A stretch of 64,000 bases of DNA from Nonomuraea pusilla (GCF_900109355.1 NZ_FOBF01000009.1:124001-188000), one strand, 5' to 3'; shown: positions 51,615-61,275, numbered from the stretch's first letter. Translations and numbers: made by a program. Notes: a model not told the origin generated them from the letters alone.

Positions 51615-52097
51615 ATGCCCCGAATCACCGTCACCGTCGACGGGATCACGTACGAGGAGGACGTGGAGCCGCGGCTCCTGCTCGTCCATCTGCTTCGAGA
51701 CCGGCTGGGGAAGACCGGCACCCCGGTCGGCTGCGACACCAGCAACTGCGGCGCCTGCACCGTCATGCTCGACGGCAGGAGCGTGAAGAGCTGCTCGGTC
51801 CTGGCCGTGCAGGCCGACGGCTGCGACGTCGTCACGATCGAGGGCCTGGGGGCCGGCGGCTCGATGCATCCGATGCAGCGGGCCTTCCACGAGGAGCACG
51901 CGCTGCAGTGCGGCTACTGCACGCCCGGCATGGTGATGGCCGCGATCGACCTGCTCAGGGACGATCCCGATCCGTCCGAGGAGGCGATCAGGCACGGCCT
52001 TGAGGGGAACCTGTGCCGCTGCACGGGCTACTGCAACATCGTCAGGGCGGTGCGGCGCGGCGCTCAGGAGATGGGGCAGGCGGTGAAGACCTCATGA
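51615..52097 (+). CDS. coxS: CO-dehydrogenase/xanthine-oxidase-family small subunit, two [2Fe-2S] clusters
   Basis: 160 aa. First cluster cysteines in GCDTSNCGACTVML and VKSCSVLA (plant-ferredoxin type, about residues 43-64); second in QCGYCTPGMV and NLCRCTGYCNI (about residues 100-145). It passes electrons from the molybdenum site to FAD in CoxM. Strong GGGAGG ribosome site. Stop overlaps coxL (ATGA). Confidence 0.95.
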   Translation: MPRITVTVDGITYEEDVEPRLLLVHLLRDRLGKTGTPVGCDTSNCGACTVMLDGRSVKSCSVLAVQADGCDVVTIEGLGAGGSMHPMQRAFHEEHALQCGYCTPGMVMAAIDLLRDDPDPSEEAIRHGLEGNLCRCTGYCNIVRAVRRGAQEMGQAVKTS

Positions 52098-54493
52098 GCG
52101 AGATCGACGTCGGCGTGGTGGCCGAGCAGATCGCGGAGAGCGACCAGATCAGCGAGCCTTCTGGCGCACCGGAGCTGGGCAGGCCGCGGCGGCGCAAGGA
52201 GGACGGGAGGCTGCTCACGGGGCGCACCCGCTGGACGGACAACCTGTCGCGTCCTGGCCTGCTGTACGTGACGTTCCTGCGCAGCCCGATGGCGCACGCC
52301 AGGATCACCCGGGTGGACGTGTCCGGGGCGATCGGGCTGCCGGGGGTGGTGGCGGCGTTCAGCGGGCGGGACTTCGCGGACGAGCAGGGCAGCCTGCCGT
52401 GCGGCTGGCCGGTCAGCGAGGACATCGTGATCCCCGATCACCCGCCGATGGCGGTGTCGGAGGTCCGGTACGTCGGTGAGGCGGTGGCCTGCGTGGTCGC
52501 GACCGACCGCTACCGCGCGGCCGACGCGCTGGAGGCGATCGACGTCGAGTACGAGCCGCTGCCGGCGGTCGTGGACATGCGCGAGGCGCTCTCGCCGGAC
52601 AGCCCGAAGGTGCACCCGGAGGGCAACAAGGCGTTCTCCGTGAAGATCGAGTCCGGCGACGTCGAGGCGGCCTTCCGCGACGCGCCCGTGGTGATCGACC
52701 GCACGTACGTGCAGCAGCGGCTCATCCCGACGGCGATGGAGCCGCGCGCGGTCATGGCGGAGACCGACGGCGACTCCTACACGGTGTGGTCGGCGACGCA
52801 GATCCCGCACATCCTGCGGGTCATGCTGGCCGTGATCACCGGAATCCCCGAGCACAAGATCCGCGTGATCGCGCCGGACGTCGGCGGCGGGTTCGGCTCG
52901 AAGCTCCAGGTCACCGCCGAGGAGGTGCTCTGCCTGCTGCTCGCGCGCCGCCTCGGCAAGCCGGTCAAGTGGACCGAGTCGCGCTCCGAGGGCAACATGA
53001 CGGTGCACCACGGCCGCGACCAGATCCAGCACGTCAGGCTGGCGGCCGACGCCGACGGCCGCATCCGCGGCCTGCGGGTGGACCTGCTGGCCGACATGGG
53101 CGCGTACCTGATGCTGGTGACGCCGGGCGTGCCGCTGCTCGGCGCGGCGCTGTTCAACGCGATCTACAAGATGGACGCGTACGAGTTCGGCTGCACCGGC
53201 GTCTTCACCACGAAGATGCCCACCGACGCCTACCGGGGCGCGGGCCGGCCTGAGGCGACGTTCGCCATCGAGCGCACCATGGACGAGCTCGCCGCCGAGC
53301 TGGGCCTCGACCCGATGGAGGTGCGGCGGCGCAACTGGATCAGGCACGACGAGTTCCCGTACACGACGGTGTCGGGCCTGACGTACGACTCGGGCAACTA
53401 CGAGGCGGCGACGGACCGGGCGATGGCCCTGTTCGGCTACGACAAGCTGCGGGCGGAACAGGCCGACCGGCGCGACAGGGGCGACCCGGTGCAGCTCGGC
53501 ATCGGCGTCAGCACGTACACGGAGATGTGCGGCCTGGCGCCGTCGCGGCTGCTGGGCGAGGCGCGCTACGCGGTGGGCGGCTGGGAGCACGGCTCGGTGC
53601 GGATGCTGCCGACGGGCAAGGTCGAGGTCATCACGGGCACGTCGCCGCACGGGCAGGGCCATGTGACGTCGTGGAGCCAGATCGTGTCCGACGCGCTGGG
53701 CGTGCCGTTCGACGACGTCACGGTGCTGCACGGCGACACGGCCGTGGCGCACAAGGGCATGGACACCTACGGCTCGCGCTCGCTGGTGGTCGGCGGCGTG
53801 GCGGTGCTGAAGGCGTGCGAGAAGGTCAAGGAGAAGGCCAGGAGGCTCGCGGCGCACCTGCTGGAGTGCTCGCCGGACGACCTGGAGTTCCACGCGGGCG
53901 CGTTCCAGGTGAAGGGCACCGAACAGCGCAAGACCATCCAGGAACTGGCGTACGCGGCGTTCACCGCGCACGACCTGCCGGAGGGCGCCGAGGCGCGGCT
54001 CGACTCCGACGCCACGTTCGACCCGGAGAACTACTCCTTCCCGCACGGCACCCACCTGTGCGCGGTGGAGGTCGACACCGAGACGGGCATGGTGAAGATC
54101 CGCTCGTACGTCGCCGTGGACGACGTGGGCCGCGTGGTGAACCCGCTGATCGTCGAGGGCCAGGTGCACGGCGGCATCGCCCAGGGCGTCGCGCAGGCCC
54201 TGTTCGAGGAGGCCGTGTACGACGCCGACGGCAACCTGCTGACCACGACGATGGCCGACTACCTGCTGCCGTCGGCGGCGGACCTTCCGGCGTTCGTGAC
54301 CGACCGCACCGAGACCCCGGCCACCAGCAACCCGCTGGGCGTCAAGGGCGTCGGCGAGGCGGGCACGATCGCCTCGACCCCGGCCGTGGTGAACGCGGTC
54401 GTCGACGCCCTGCGCCCGTTCGGCGTCGCCGACGTACGGATGCCGTGCACGCCCGAACGGGTCTGGCGGGCACTGGAAGGAGCAGGGCGATGA
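52094..54493 (+). CDS. coxL: Molybdopterin large subunit, form II CoxL type
   Basis: 799-aa catalytic subunit binding the molybdenum cofactor. VGGGFGSKLQVTAEE and GVGEAGTIASTPAVVNAV (with the proton-shuttle glutamate) are family marks. The active-site loop reads AYRGAGRPEATF, the form II (BMS-type) signature, not the AYxCSFR of proven CO dehydrogenases, so CO oxidation is uncertain and another substrate is likely. Gene order S-L-M is also that of form II operons. Both ends overlap neighbours by 4 nt. Confidence 0.95.
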   Translation: MSEIDVGVVAEQIAESDQISEPSGAPELGRPRRRKEDGRLLTGRTRWTDNLSRPGLLYVTFLRSPMAHARITRVDVSGAIGLPGVVAAFSGRDFADEQGSLPCGWPVSEDIVIPDHPPMAVSEVRYVGEAVACVVATDRYRAADALEAIDVEYEPLPAVVDMREALSPDSPKVHPEGNKAFSVKIESGDVEAAFRDAPVVIDRTYVQQRLIPTAMEPRAVMAETDGDSYTVWSATQIPHILRVMLAVITGIPEHKIRVIAPDVGGGFGSKLQVTAEEVLCLLLARRLGKPVKWTESRSEGNMTVHHGRDQIQHVRLAADADGRIRGLRVDLLADMGAYLMLVTPGVPLLGAALFNAIYKMDAYEFGCTGVFTTKMPTDAYRGAGRPEATFAIERTMDELAAELGLDPMEVRRRNWIRHDEFPYTTVSGLTYDSGNYEAATDRAMALFGYDKLRAEQADRRDRGDPVQLGIGVSTYTEMCGLAPSRLLGEARYAVGGWEHGSVRMLPTGKVEVITGTSPHGQGHVTSWSQIVSDALGVPFDDVTVLHGDTAVAHKGMDTYGSRSLVVGGVAVLKACEKVKEKARRLAAHLLECSPDDLEFHAGAFQVKGTEQRKTIQELAYAAFTAHDLPEGAEARLDSDATFDPENYSFPHGTHLCAVEVDTETGMVKIRSYVAVDDVGRVVNPLIVEGQVHGGIAQGVAQALFEEAVYDADGNLLTTTMADYLLPSAADLPAFVTDRTETPATSNPLGVKGVGEAGTIASTPAVVNAVVDALRPFGVADVRMPCTPERVWRALEGAGR

Positions 54494-55344
54494 TCCCCGC
54501 GCAGTTCGACTACGTCCGTCCAGGCTCGCTGGCGGAGGCCTGCGCGGAGCTCGCGGCGGACGAGGACGCGAAGGTGCTGGCGGGCGGGCAGTCGCTGCTC
54601 CCGCTGCTGCGGCTGCGGCTGGCCTACCCGTCGAAGCTCGTGGACGTCGGCCGCCTGCCGGAGCTGTCGGGCGTGCACGACCGCGGCGACCACGTCTACA
54701 TCGGGGCGATGACCACCCATGACGAGGTCATCCGTTCCGCCGTGGTCACCGAGGGCTGCCCGCTGCTGGCGCTGGCCACGGCCACGGTGGCCGACCCGGC
54801 CGTACGGCACCGGGGGACGCTGGGCGGCTCGCTGGCGCACGCCGACCCGGCGGGCGACCTGCCCGCGGTGGTGCTGGCGCTGGACGGCGTCCTCGTGGCC
54901 GGGTCGGAGGAGGGCGAGCGGGAGATCCCCGCCGCCGAGTTCTTCGTCGACTACCTGGAGACGGCGCTGCGCCCCGGCGAGGTCCTGGCCGGGGTGAAGA
55001 TCCCGAAGCTGGGTCCGGGGTGGGGCTTCCACTACGAGAAGTTCCACAGGACCGCCCAGGCGTGGGCGATCGTCGGCGTGGCCGCCGCCGTGCGGCGGGC
55101 CGACGGCGCGATCGCCGAGGCCAGGATCGGGCTGACGAACATGGGGGCGACGCCGCTGCGGGCCGCGGCGGCGGAGTCCGCGCTGCGGGGGGCCGAGCTG
55201 GGCGACCAGGTGCGCCAGGCGTGCGAGATGGCGGACGAGGGGACGTCCCCGCCCGCCGACCTGCACGCCCAGCCTGACTACCGGCGGCATCTGGCCAGGG
55301 TCCTGACCCGCCGGGCGGTGCTCGCCGCCGCCGGATCGCCCTGA
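54490..55344 (+). CDS. coxM: FAD-binding medium subunit (CoxM type)
   Basis: 284 aa. FAD motifs are AGGQSLLPLLRLRLA (about residues 32-46) and ATVADPAVRHRGTLGGSLAH with TLGGSLAHADPAGDLP (about residues 105-125). It hands electrons from the iron-sulfur subunit to the quinone chain. ATG overlapping the coxL stop. Confidence 0.95.
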   Translation: MIPAQFDYVRPGSLAEACAELAADEDAKVLAGGQSLLPLLRLRLAYPSKLVDVGRLPELSGVHDRGDHVYIGAMTTHDEVIRSAVVTEGCPLLALATATVADPAVRHRGTLGGSLAHADPAGDLPAVVLALDGVLVAGSEEGEREIPAAEFFVDYLETALRPGEVLAGVKIPKLGPGWGFHYEKFHRTAQAWAIVGVAAAVRRADGAIAEARIGLTNMGATPLRAAAAESALRGAELGDQVRQACEMADEGTSPPADLHAQPDYRRHLARVLTRRAVLAAAGSP

Positions 55345-55359
55345 CCGCGCGGCGCGGGG

Positions 55360-55441
55360 ACGCCTGAAGGGGCCGCCACGGGGCAGCCGGTGGGCAGCCA
55401 CTCGGCAGCCGCCGGGGCCTCTTCCTGGCGTCCCCGCGCCG
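55360..55441. terminator. Long hairpin between coxM and coxG
   Basis: Perfect 15-bp arms CGGCGCGGGGACGCC (55360-55374) and GGCGTCCCCGCGCCG (55427-55441) enclose a 52-nt loop with GGCAGCC repeats. It lies 16 nt after the coxM stop and 38 nt before coxG, so it may end or attenuate transcription between them. Confidence 0.6.
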
Positions 55442-55478
55442 ACGTAGTGTCGCAATGACCGGGAGAAGGAGCGGATCG

Positions 55479-56318
55479 ATGGCGATGCGGTTCGAGCACG
55501 AGTTCACTGTTCCAGTTCCGATTGAGCAGGCCTGGTCGGTGCTGCTGGACGTCGAGCGGGTCGCGCCGTGCCTCCCCGGGGCCGCGCTTGAGGCGTCCGA
55601 GGGCGAGGAGTTCGCCGGGCGGATGAAGGTCAAGGTGGGTCCGATCACCGTCACCTACCGGGGGACGGCCAGGTTCGAGGACGTGGACAAGGACGCCCAC
55701 GCGTTGACGATCCAGGCGTCGGGCAAGGAGGCCAGGGGCACGGGCACGGCGTCGGCCACGGTGCGGGCGCGGCTGTCGCCTGGCGACGGCACGACGGCGG
55801 TGGCGGTGGAGACGTCGTTCAACGTGACCGGGCGTCCCGCGCAGTTCGGGCGCGGCGTGATGCAGGAGGTGGGCGCGAAGCTCATCGACAGGTTCGCGGA
55901 GAACCTGGCCGAGCTGCTGACGGAGCCGTCCCACGAGCCTGCGGAGCCCGAGCCACGCCCCGCGCAGCCTGCGGTCGCCGCGGTGGAGCCGACGGCCGCC
56001 ACGATGGAGCCGACAGCCGCGGAGCCGGCGGTGACAGGGCCCCCGGTGACAGGGCCCGCGGTGACAGGGCCCGCGGTGACAGGGCCCGCGGTCGCGGAGC
56101 CGGTGGCGGCCAGGGAGGAGGAGCGGCATCTCGTCGCGGTGCCCGAGCCGGAGCAGCTGCCCGCGGGGACGTCCCGCACGTCGCGCACGGCCGACGAGGA
56201 GGCACTCGACCTGCTGGAGATCGCCGGGCAGCCGGTGCTCAAGCGGCTGGCGCCGGTCGCCGGGGCGCTGGCGGCGCTGCTGGTCGTCATCTGGGTGATT
56301 CGCCGTCTTATGCGCTGA
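55479..56318 (+). CDS. coxG: CoxG-like SRPBCC protein with membrane anchor
   Basis: 279 aa. Residues 1-150 are a CoxG/SRPBCC domain (FEHEFTVPVPIEQAWSVLLD, CLPGAALEASEG, RMKVKVGPITVTYRGTARF). A Pro/Ala/Glu-rich linker with four VTGPAV-type repeats (56031-56095) leads to a C-terminal transmembrane helix (LAPVAGALAALLVVIWVI). CoxG recruits the CoxSLM enzyme to the membrane, which this anchor would serve. Start ATG 55479 has GAAGGAG upstream; a GTG/ATG further up at 55455 is less well placed. Confidence 0.9.
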   Translation: MAMRFEHEFTVPVPIEQAWSVLLDVERVAPCLPGAALEASEGEEFAGRMKVKVGPITVTYRGTARFEDVDKDAHALTIQASGKEARGTGTASATVRARLSPGDGTTAVAVETSFNVTGRPAQFGRGVMQEVGAKLIDRFAENLAELLTEPSHEPAEPEPRPAQPAVAAVEPTAATMEPTAAEPAVTGPPVTGPAVTGPAVTGPAVAEPVAAREEERHLVAVPEPEQLPAGTSRTSRTADEEALDLLEIAGQPVLKRLAPVAGALAALLVVIWVIRRLMR

Positions 56319-56437
56319 TTTTTCAGGCAAAAACGTCATCAAGTCCGACACTCTGCCCCTGCCTGCGGGCAGTCCCCTACGCAGCCGGCCCTGAGCAGCC
56401 GGTTCCGTTGCCGCTTCTCACCAGCGGGGGGACAGGG

Positions 56438-59095
56438 ATGCCGGACTGCACCGTCGTCGTGATCACCTACAACGACGCGGCCCGCCTGCCCAGGGCCGTG
56501 CGCTCCGTGCTCGGGCAGACGCTGCGCGACCTGGAGGTCCTCGTCTGCGACGACGCCAGCACCGACGCCACGCCCGACGTCGCCGCCCGGCTCGCGGCCG
56601 AGGACCCGCGCGTCCGCTACCTGCGCAGGGACGCCAACAGCGGCGGCTGCGGCGCGCCGCGCAACGACGGCATCGACGCCGCCGCCTCCCCGTACGTGAT
56701 GTTCCTCGACAGCGACGACGAGCTGCCCAGGCACGCCTGCAAGAGCCTGCTCGCCGAGATCGAACGCACCGGGGCCGACTTCGTGTCGGGACAGATCTCA
56801 CGCCTGTTCGAGTCGAGCGGGCGGCTGCGGCGGTACTACCCGTCGCTGTTCGCGCGCCGCCGCGTCGTCGGGGGCATCGGCGAGGACCCCGAGCTCTTCC
56901 TCGACTCCTTCAGCACCAACAAGCTGTACGACCTGGCCTGGCTGCGCGCGCGGGGACTGCGCTTCCCCGAGGACATCCACTACGAGGACCACGTCTTCGC
57001 GACCGGCCTGTACGCGCTGTCGCGGCGCTTCGCCGTCGTGCCGTGGACGGTCTACCACTGGCGCCGCCCCACCTCGAACCGGTCGATCTCGCTCAGCGTC
57101 GGCGACCTGGGCAACGTCCGGCAGCGGGTGATCGCCGCCCGCATGAGCGACGACGTGCTGCGCGAGCACGGCCTCGCGGACCTGGTGCCCGCCAGGCAGC
57201 GCCGGTTCCTGCGGCAGGACCTGCGGGTGTACCTCAACCCGCTGCCGGCGCGCGACCTGGTGTGGGTCAAGGAGTTCGCCGCCGTCGTGCGGCCGTACCT
57301 GGAGGGGATCCCCGAGGAGTCGTACGAGGGGCTGGACCCGCTGGCCCGGGTCTGCTGCCACCTCATCCTGGACGACCGGGCGGACGACCTGCGGGTGGCG
57401 GCCGCCTCGCTCACCGGGGCCCGCGCGGCGCCCAGGGCCGCCGTCCAGCTCGACGGGCGTACGTACTGGGGCACGACGGTCAAGCCGGGCATGGACATCA
57501 CCGGTCTGCGGCTGGCCGAGCTGCCGTACGGCGACTCCAGGCTGCGCCACGAGGTCGGCGAGCTCTCCCGCGACGGCGACCGGGTGCGGATGACAGTGCG
57601 GACGTACGACCCGTTCGGGGCGCTGCCCCTCGACTGGCGGGCCTTCCTGGAGGCGGGCGGGGAACGCGTGCCGATCAGGCCGGAGCCGTCGGGCGACGGC
57701 GGGTACGTCAGCGAGGTCGTCTTCCGCCCGAAGGGCAGGTGCGAGCCGCGCATCGGCTTCACCAGGCTCTCCGACGGCCACACCACCACCGACCCGCTGC
57801 TCGTCGACCCGAACGCCGCGCCCGTGGTGCTGCCCGGCTGCGTGGTCGGCCCGGAGGGGTGCGCGGCGTACCTGTCGGTGCGTACGCGCAGGACCCCGCG
57901 CGCCCTGCCACGGGCGGTGGCCCGCCGCGCCAGGAGGGAGCTGGGCCGCCGGCTGGCCGCGCCCCGGATGAAGCTGCGGGCGTACCGGGCGCTGATCAGG
58001 GTGCTGCCGCCGCGCCGCGACCTCGCGCTGTTCGAGTCGGACGTCGGCAAGGGCTGCACGGGCAGCCCCCGCGCGATCTACGAGGAGCTGCTGCGGCGCG
58101 AGGCGCCGATCCGGATGGTGTGGTCGGTGGCGCCCGGCGTGCGCCACGTCCCCGAGGGCGCCGCCGTCGTACGGCGCGGGAGCTGGCGCCACGTGTGGGC
58201 CATGGCCCGCGCCGGCGTCTGGGTGGACAGCCACGGCTTCCCCCTGGACTACCCCAAGCCGCGCGGCACCCGCTACCTGCAGACCTGGCACGGCCAGGGC
58301 ATCAAGTCGATCGGGTTCGACGCGCCCGACCTGCGGTCCGACTTCGAAGGCCCGCGCAGGCAGTGGCGGGCCGCCGTCGCCCGCTGGGACGCGCTCGTCT
58401 CGCCGAGCGCGGAGTTCTCCCGCCTGTTCCTGCCGTCCAACGGCTACACCGGCACCGTCTACCGGTACGGCACGCCGCGCTGCGACGCCCTCGTCAGGGG
58501 CGAGAGCACGGGAGACGTGCGGGAGCGGCTGGAGATCCCCGCCGGCAGGAAGGTGCTGCTGTACGCGCCCACCTACCGGGACAGGAACAAGGGCGGCGGC
58601 CGGTCGGTCCGCGTGGACCTGGAGCGCCTGGCCGAGGAGCTGGCCGACGAGTGGGTGCTCGTCCTGCGCACCCACCCGGTGGAGCGGTACGAGCCGCCCG
58701 AGCACGTCAGGCACTTCGTCCGCTCCGCCGCGGCGTACCCGGAGATCAACGACCTCATGCTGGCCTCGGACGCGCTGCTGACCGACTACTCGTCCGTGAT
58801 GTGCGACTACGCCCTCACCGGCAGGCCGATGCTGTTCTTCGTCGACGACTGGGACGAGTACCGGCTGTCGGAGCGCGGCGTCTACCACGACCTGCCCGCC
58901 ATCGCGCCCGGCCCCTGCGTCACCACCACGGAGGAGCTGATCGCGGCGCTGCGCGACCTGCCCGCCGGCCACGAGCGCCACGCCGCGCGCTACGCCGCCT
59001 TCCGCGAGCTGTGGTGCGCGGACGAGCGCGGCGACGCCGCCTCCCGGGTCGTCGAGGACTTCTTCGCCGCCCACCTGGGCAGGGCCGCCCGATGA
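56438..59095 (+). CDS. GT2 glycosyltransferase fused to CDP-glycerol glycerophosphotransferase (TagF-like)
   Basis: 885 aa with two catalytic parts. Residues 1-300: GT-A family 2 (CTVVVITYNDAARLPRAVRS, CDDASTDATPDV, FLDSDDELPRHA as the DxD site). Residues about 520-880: glycerophosphotransferase-like GT-B (LQTWHGQGIKSIGF, VLLYAPTYRDRN, LVLRTHPVERYE, ALLTDYSSVMCDYALTGRP). The middle holds a beta-rich segment. It probably builds a phosphate-linked wall polymer at the cytoplasmic face. ATG 56438 is preferred over TTG 56408. Overlaps the next gene by 4 nt. Confidence 0.92.
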   Translation: MPDCTVVVITYNDAARLPRAVRSVLGQTLRDLEVLVCDDASTDATPDVAARLAAEDPRVRYLRRDANSGGCGAPRNDGIDAAASPYVMFLDSDDELPRHACKSLLAEIERTGADFVSGQISRLFESSGRLRRYYPSLFARRRVVGGIGEDPELFLDSFSTNKLYDLAWLRARGLRFPEDIHYEDHVFATGLYALSRRFAVVPWTVYHWRRPTSNRSISLSVGDLGNVRQRVIAARMSDDVLREHGLADLVPARQRRFLRQDLRVYLNPLPARDLVWVKEFAAVVRPYLEGIPEESYEGLDPLARVCCHLILDDRADDLRVAAASLTGARAAPRAAVQLDGRTYWGTTVKPGMDITGLRLAELPYGDSRLRHEVGELSRDGDRVRMTVRTYDPFGALPLDWRAFLEAGGERVPIRPEPSGDGGYVSEVVFRPKGRCEPRIGFTRLSDGHTTTDPLLVDPNAAPVVLPGCVVGPEGCAAYLSVRTRRTPRALPRAVARRARRELGRRLAAPRMKLRAYRALIRVLPPRRDLALFESDVGKGCTGSPRAIYEELLRREAPIRMVWSVAPGVRHVPEGAAVVRRGSWRHVWAMARAGVWVDSHGFPLDYPKPRGTRYLQTWHGQGIKSIGFDAPDLRSDFEGPRRQWRAAVARWDALVSPSAEFSRLFLPSNGYTGTVYRYGTPRCDALVRGESTGDVRERLEIPAGRKVLLYAPTYRDRNKGGGRSVRVDLERLAEELADEWVLVLRTHPVERYEPPEHVRHFVRSAAAYPEINDLMLASDALLTDYSSVMCDYALTGRPMLFFVDDWDEYRLSERGVYHDLPAIAPGPCVTTTEELIAALRDLPAGHERHAARYAAFRELWCADERGDAASRVVEDFFAAHLGRAAR

Positions 59096-60156
59096 GCGTC
59101 GTCTTCGCCTGCCTGGACGCCGACACGCTCGGCGGGATCCAGCAGGTCACCCACACCCTCGCGCAGGGCCTCGCCGGGCGCGGGCACGAGGTGCACGTCA
59201 TCGGGCTGCACCGGGCCGCCCGGCCGTTCCGTTACGTGGAGCGGCCCCGCTACGAGCGCCACGTGATCAGCTCCCGCCCGGTGGGTCCGCAGGGCCCGGT
59301 AGCGCGGGCGCTGGCCGCGCGCAGGCTGCGCGCGCTTCTCGGCGGGATCCGCCCCGGGCACGCCGTGCTCACCTCGCCGTCGGTGGTGAGGCGGCTGGAC
59401 GGGGTGCTTCCGGAGGCGTTCCACTCGATCGGCCAGTACCACGGCTCGTACGACCACGCAAGCGACTGCTGGCACCTGGCCGCCATCAGGAAGCACTACC
59501 CGGCGCTCGACCAGGCGGTCTTCCTGAGCGAGGACGACGCGTGGCGCTTCTCGGAGGACGCCCTGCTGCCGAACGCGTGGTCGCTGCCGAACCCTCTGGC
59601 GCTGTGGCCCGAGCGGACGTCGGCCCTGGCGACGCCGAGGGTGCTGGGCGTGGGCCGGTTGGAGGGGGTCAAGCGGTTCGACCGGCTGATCAGCGCGTTC
59701 GCCAGGTCGGGCGTCCCCGGGCCGTGGGAGCTGCACCTGATCGGCGACGGCTCGGAACGTGAGCGGCTGCGCGCGCACGCCGCCGCCGAGGGGGTGGCGG
59801 ACCGGGTCGTGTTCCGCGGCCCGGTGCCGGCCGCGCGGATGACGGACGAGTACCTGGACGCCGCCGTGGTGGGCCTGACGAGCGACCACGAGGGCCTGCC
59901 CGTGGTGCTCCTGGAGGCGAGCGCGCACGGCGTGCCCGCCGTGGCGTTCGACGTGTCGGGCGGGGTGCGGTCGGCGGGCCCGGTGCTGGTGCCGCCGGGC
60001 GACGTGGACGCGTTCGCGGCCGAGCTGGGCCGGCTGGCCGGCTCGCTGGAGGAGCGGCGGCGCCTGGGCGCCGCCGCCAGGGAACGCGCGCGGGCGTTCC
60101 GCCTCGACCGGGTGCTGGACGCCTGGGAGGAACTGTTCACCCATCTCCGCCGCTGA
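59092..60156 (+). CDS. GT4-type glycosyltransferase (group 1)
   Basis: 354-aa retaining glycosyltransferase. N-terminal LGGIQQVTHTLAQGLAGRGH is the acceptor domain; the donor domain has VLGVGRLEGVKRFDRLISAF, LIGDGSERERLR and the EGLPVVLLEASAHGVPAVAF ExxxxxxE motif (about residues 265-285). Coupled to the TagF-like gene by ATGA, so they should act on the same polymer. Sugar donor unknown. Confidence 0.93.
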   Translation: MSVVFACLDADTLGGIQQVTHTLAQGLAGRGHEVHVIGLHRAARPFRYVERPRYERHVISSRPVGPQGPVARALAARRLRALLGGIRPGHAVLTSPSVVRRLDGVLPEAFHSIGQYHGSYDHASDCWHLAAIRKHYPALDQAVFLSEDDAWRFSEDALLPNAWSLPNPLALWPERTSALATPRVLGVGRLEGVKRFDRLISAFARSGVPGPWELHLIGDGSERERLRAHAAAEGVADRVVFRGPVPAARMTDEYLDAAVVGLTSDHEGLPVVLLEASAHGVPAVAFDVSGGVRSAGPVLVPPGDVDAFAAELGRLAGSLEERRRLGAAARERARAFRLDRVLDAWEELFTHLRR

Positions 60157-60225
60157 CCGGCCGTGACGCCGGTCAGCCGATCCAGGCGGTCGAGCCGGCC
60201 GGACGTCGGCCCAGGTCAACGGCGG

Positions 60226-61275
60226 TCAGACGGCGGGCTCGGCGACCTCGACCGGCTTGTCGTGCCTGTCCGGCAGCCCCGCCAGGGCCCGCTGGCCCGA
60301 GGTGAGCATCGCGGCCACCGGGCTGGGCTCGCGCAGCCGGTTGATCCTGTCGCGCATGGCCTTGCGCATGCGGTTGGCCTTGCGCTTCTGCATGGTCTTC
60401 TGCGCGGCGGCCACGTGCTCCTTGCTGGGCTTGGGCGCGCCGGTCAGCTCGTAGCCGTTGGCCTCCAGCCGGTCGCCGAGGACGTGCTCGGCGATGGCGA
60501 TCTCCCAGTCCTCCAGCCGGTTCGCCCAGCTCCCGACGCGGCTGCGGGTGACCTCGCCGTGGGTGTTGCTGTGCCACACCTTGTGCAGGGGCACCGCGAC
60601 GCTGGCGGCCTCGCGCGGGGAGATCATCGCCGGGGAGTAGTCCTCCTCCAGGAAGTGGCAGATCTTCTTCAGCTCGGTCGACGGGTCGTCGGTGAGGTCC
60701 TCGTAGCGCAGCTCGTAGTACGTGTCCGCCGGCAGGGACTTCCTGAGCCTGTTGCCCGCGTCGATGGCCTCCGCCCAGGTGGAGACGGCGTGGAACGAGT
60801 CGAGCGTGAACCAGGGCATCTCCTTCAGCGAGGCCACGCAGTCCCGGCCGTCCCTGATGAGGTGGATGAACTGGGCGTCGGGGAACAGCCTGAGCAGCAT
60901 GTCGACCTGCTTGACGTAGCTGGGCCGCTTGTCGCCCCAGCGCTCCTTGCCGAAGCGCTCGGCGTACATCCGGAAGGCCGTGCCGATGATCGAGCCGAGC
61001 GAGCCCGGCCCCTCCACGCACTGGCGGACGAACTCGTCCTTGTCGATCTTCAGCTCGCGGAACTTCGTGGTGCGTTCCGTCGCGATCCACTCCGCGAGCG
61101 CCTTGCGCCGCTGCGGGGCGCGCAGGTCACCCCAGCTGCGGCGGCGGTAATAAGCGGGAACGAGGAAGCGCGTCTCCGGCGGGACCGCCATGCGCGGATG
61201 CGAGTGGAGCATGAGCTGGAGCATCGTGGTGCCGGACCGCGGGCACCCGATGACGAAGACTGGCCGGTCGGACAT
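60226..61275 (-). CDS. Sulfotransferase family protein
   Basis: 349 aa. The 5'-phosphosulfate-binding loop FVIGCPRSGTTMLQLML (residues 7-23) and the 3'-phosphate site FIHLIRDGRDCVASLKEMPW (about residue 135) are intact. It would transfer sulfate from PAPS to a hydroxyl, plausibly on a glycan or lipid of the neighbouring polymer cluster. C-terminus is basic. It shares direction with the CDP-alcohol transferase 21 nt upstream. No PAPS-synthesis genes nearby. Confidence 0.92.
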   Translation of the reverse strand: MSDRPVFVIGCPRSGTTMLQLMLHSHPRMAVPPETRFLVPAYYRRRSWGDLRAPQRRKALAEWIATERTTKFRELKIDKDEFVRQCVEGPGSLGSIIGTAFRMYAERFGKERWGDKRPSYVKQVDMLLRLFPDAQFIHLIRDGRDCVASLKEMPWFTLDSFHAVSTWAEAIDAGNRLRKSLPADTYYELRYEDLTDDPSTELKKICHFLEEDYSPAMISPREAASVAVPLHKVWHSNTHGEVTRSRVGSWANRLEDWEIAIAEHVLGDRLEANGYELTGAPKPSKEHVAAAQKTMQKRKANRMRKAMRDRINRLREPSPVAAMLTSGQRALAGLPDRHDKPVEVAEPAV

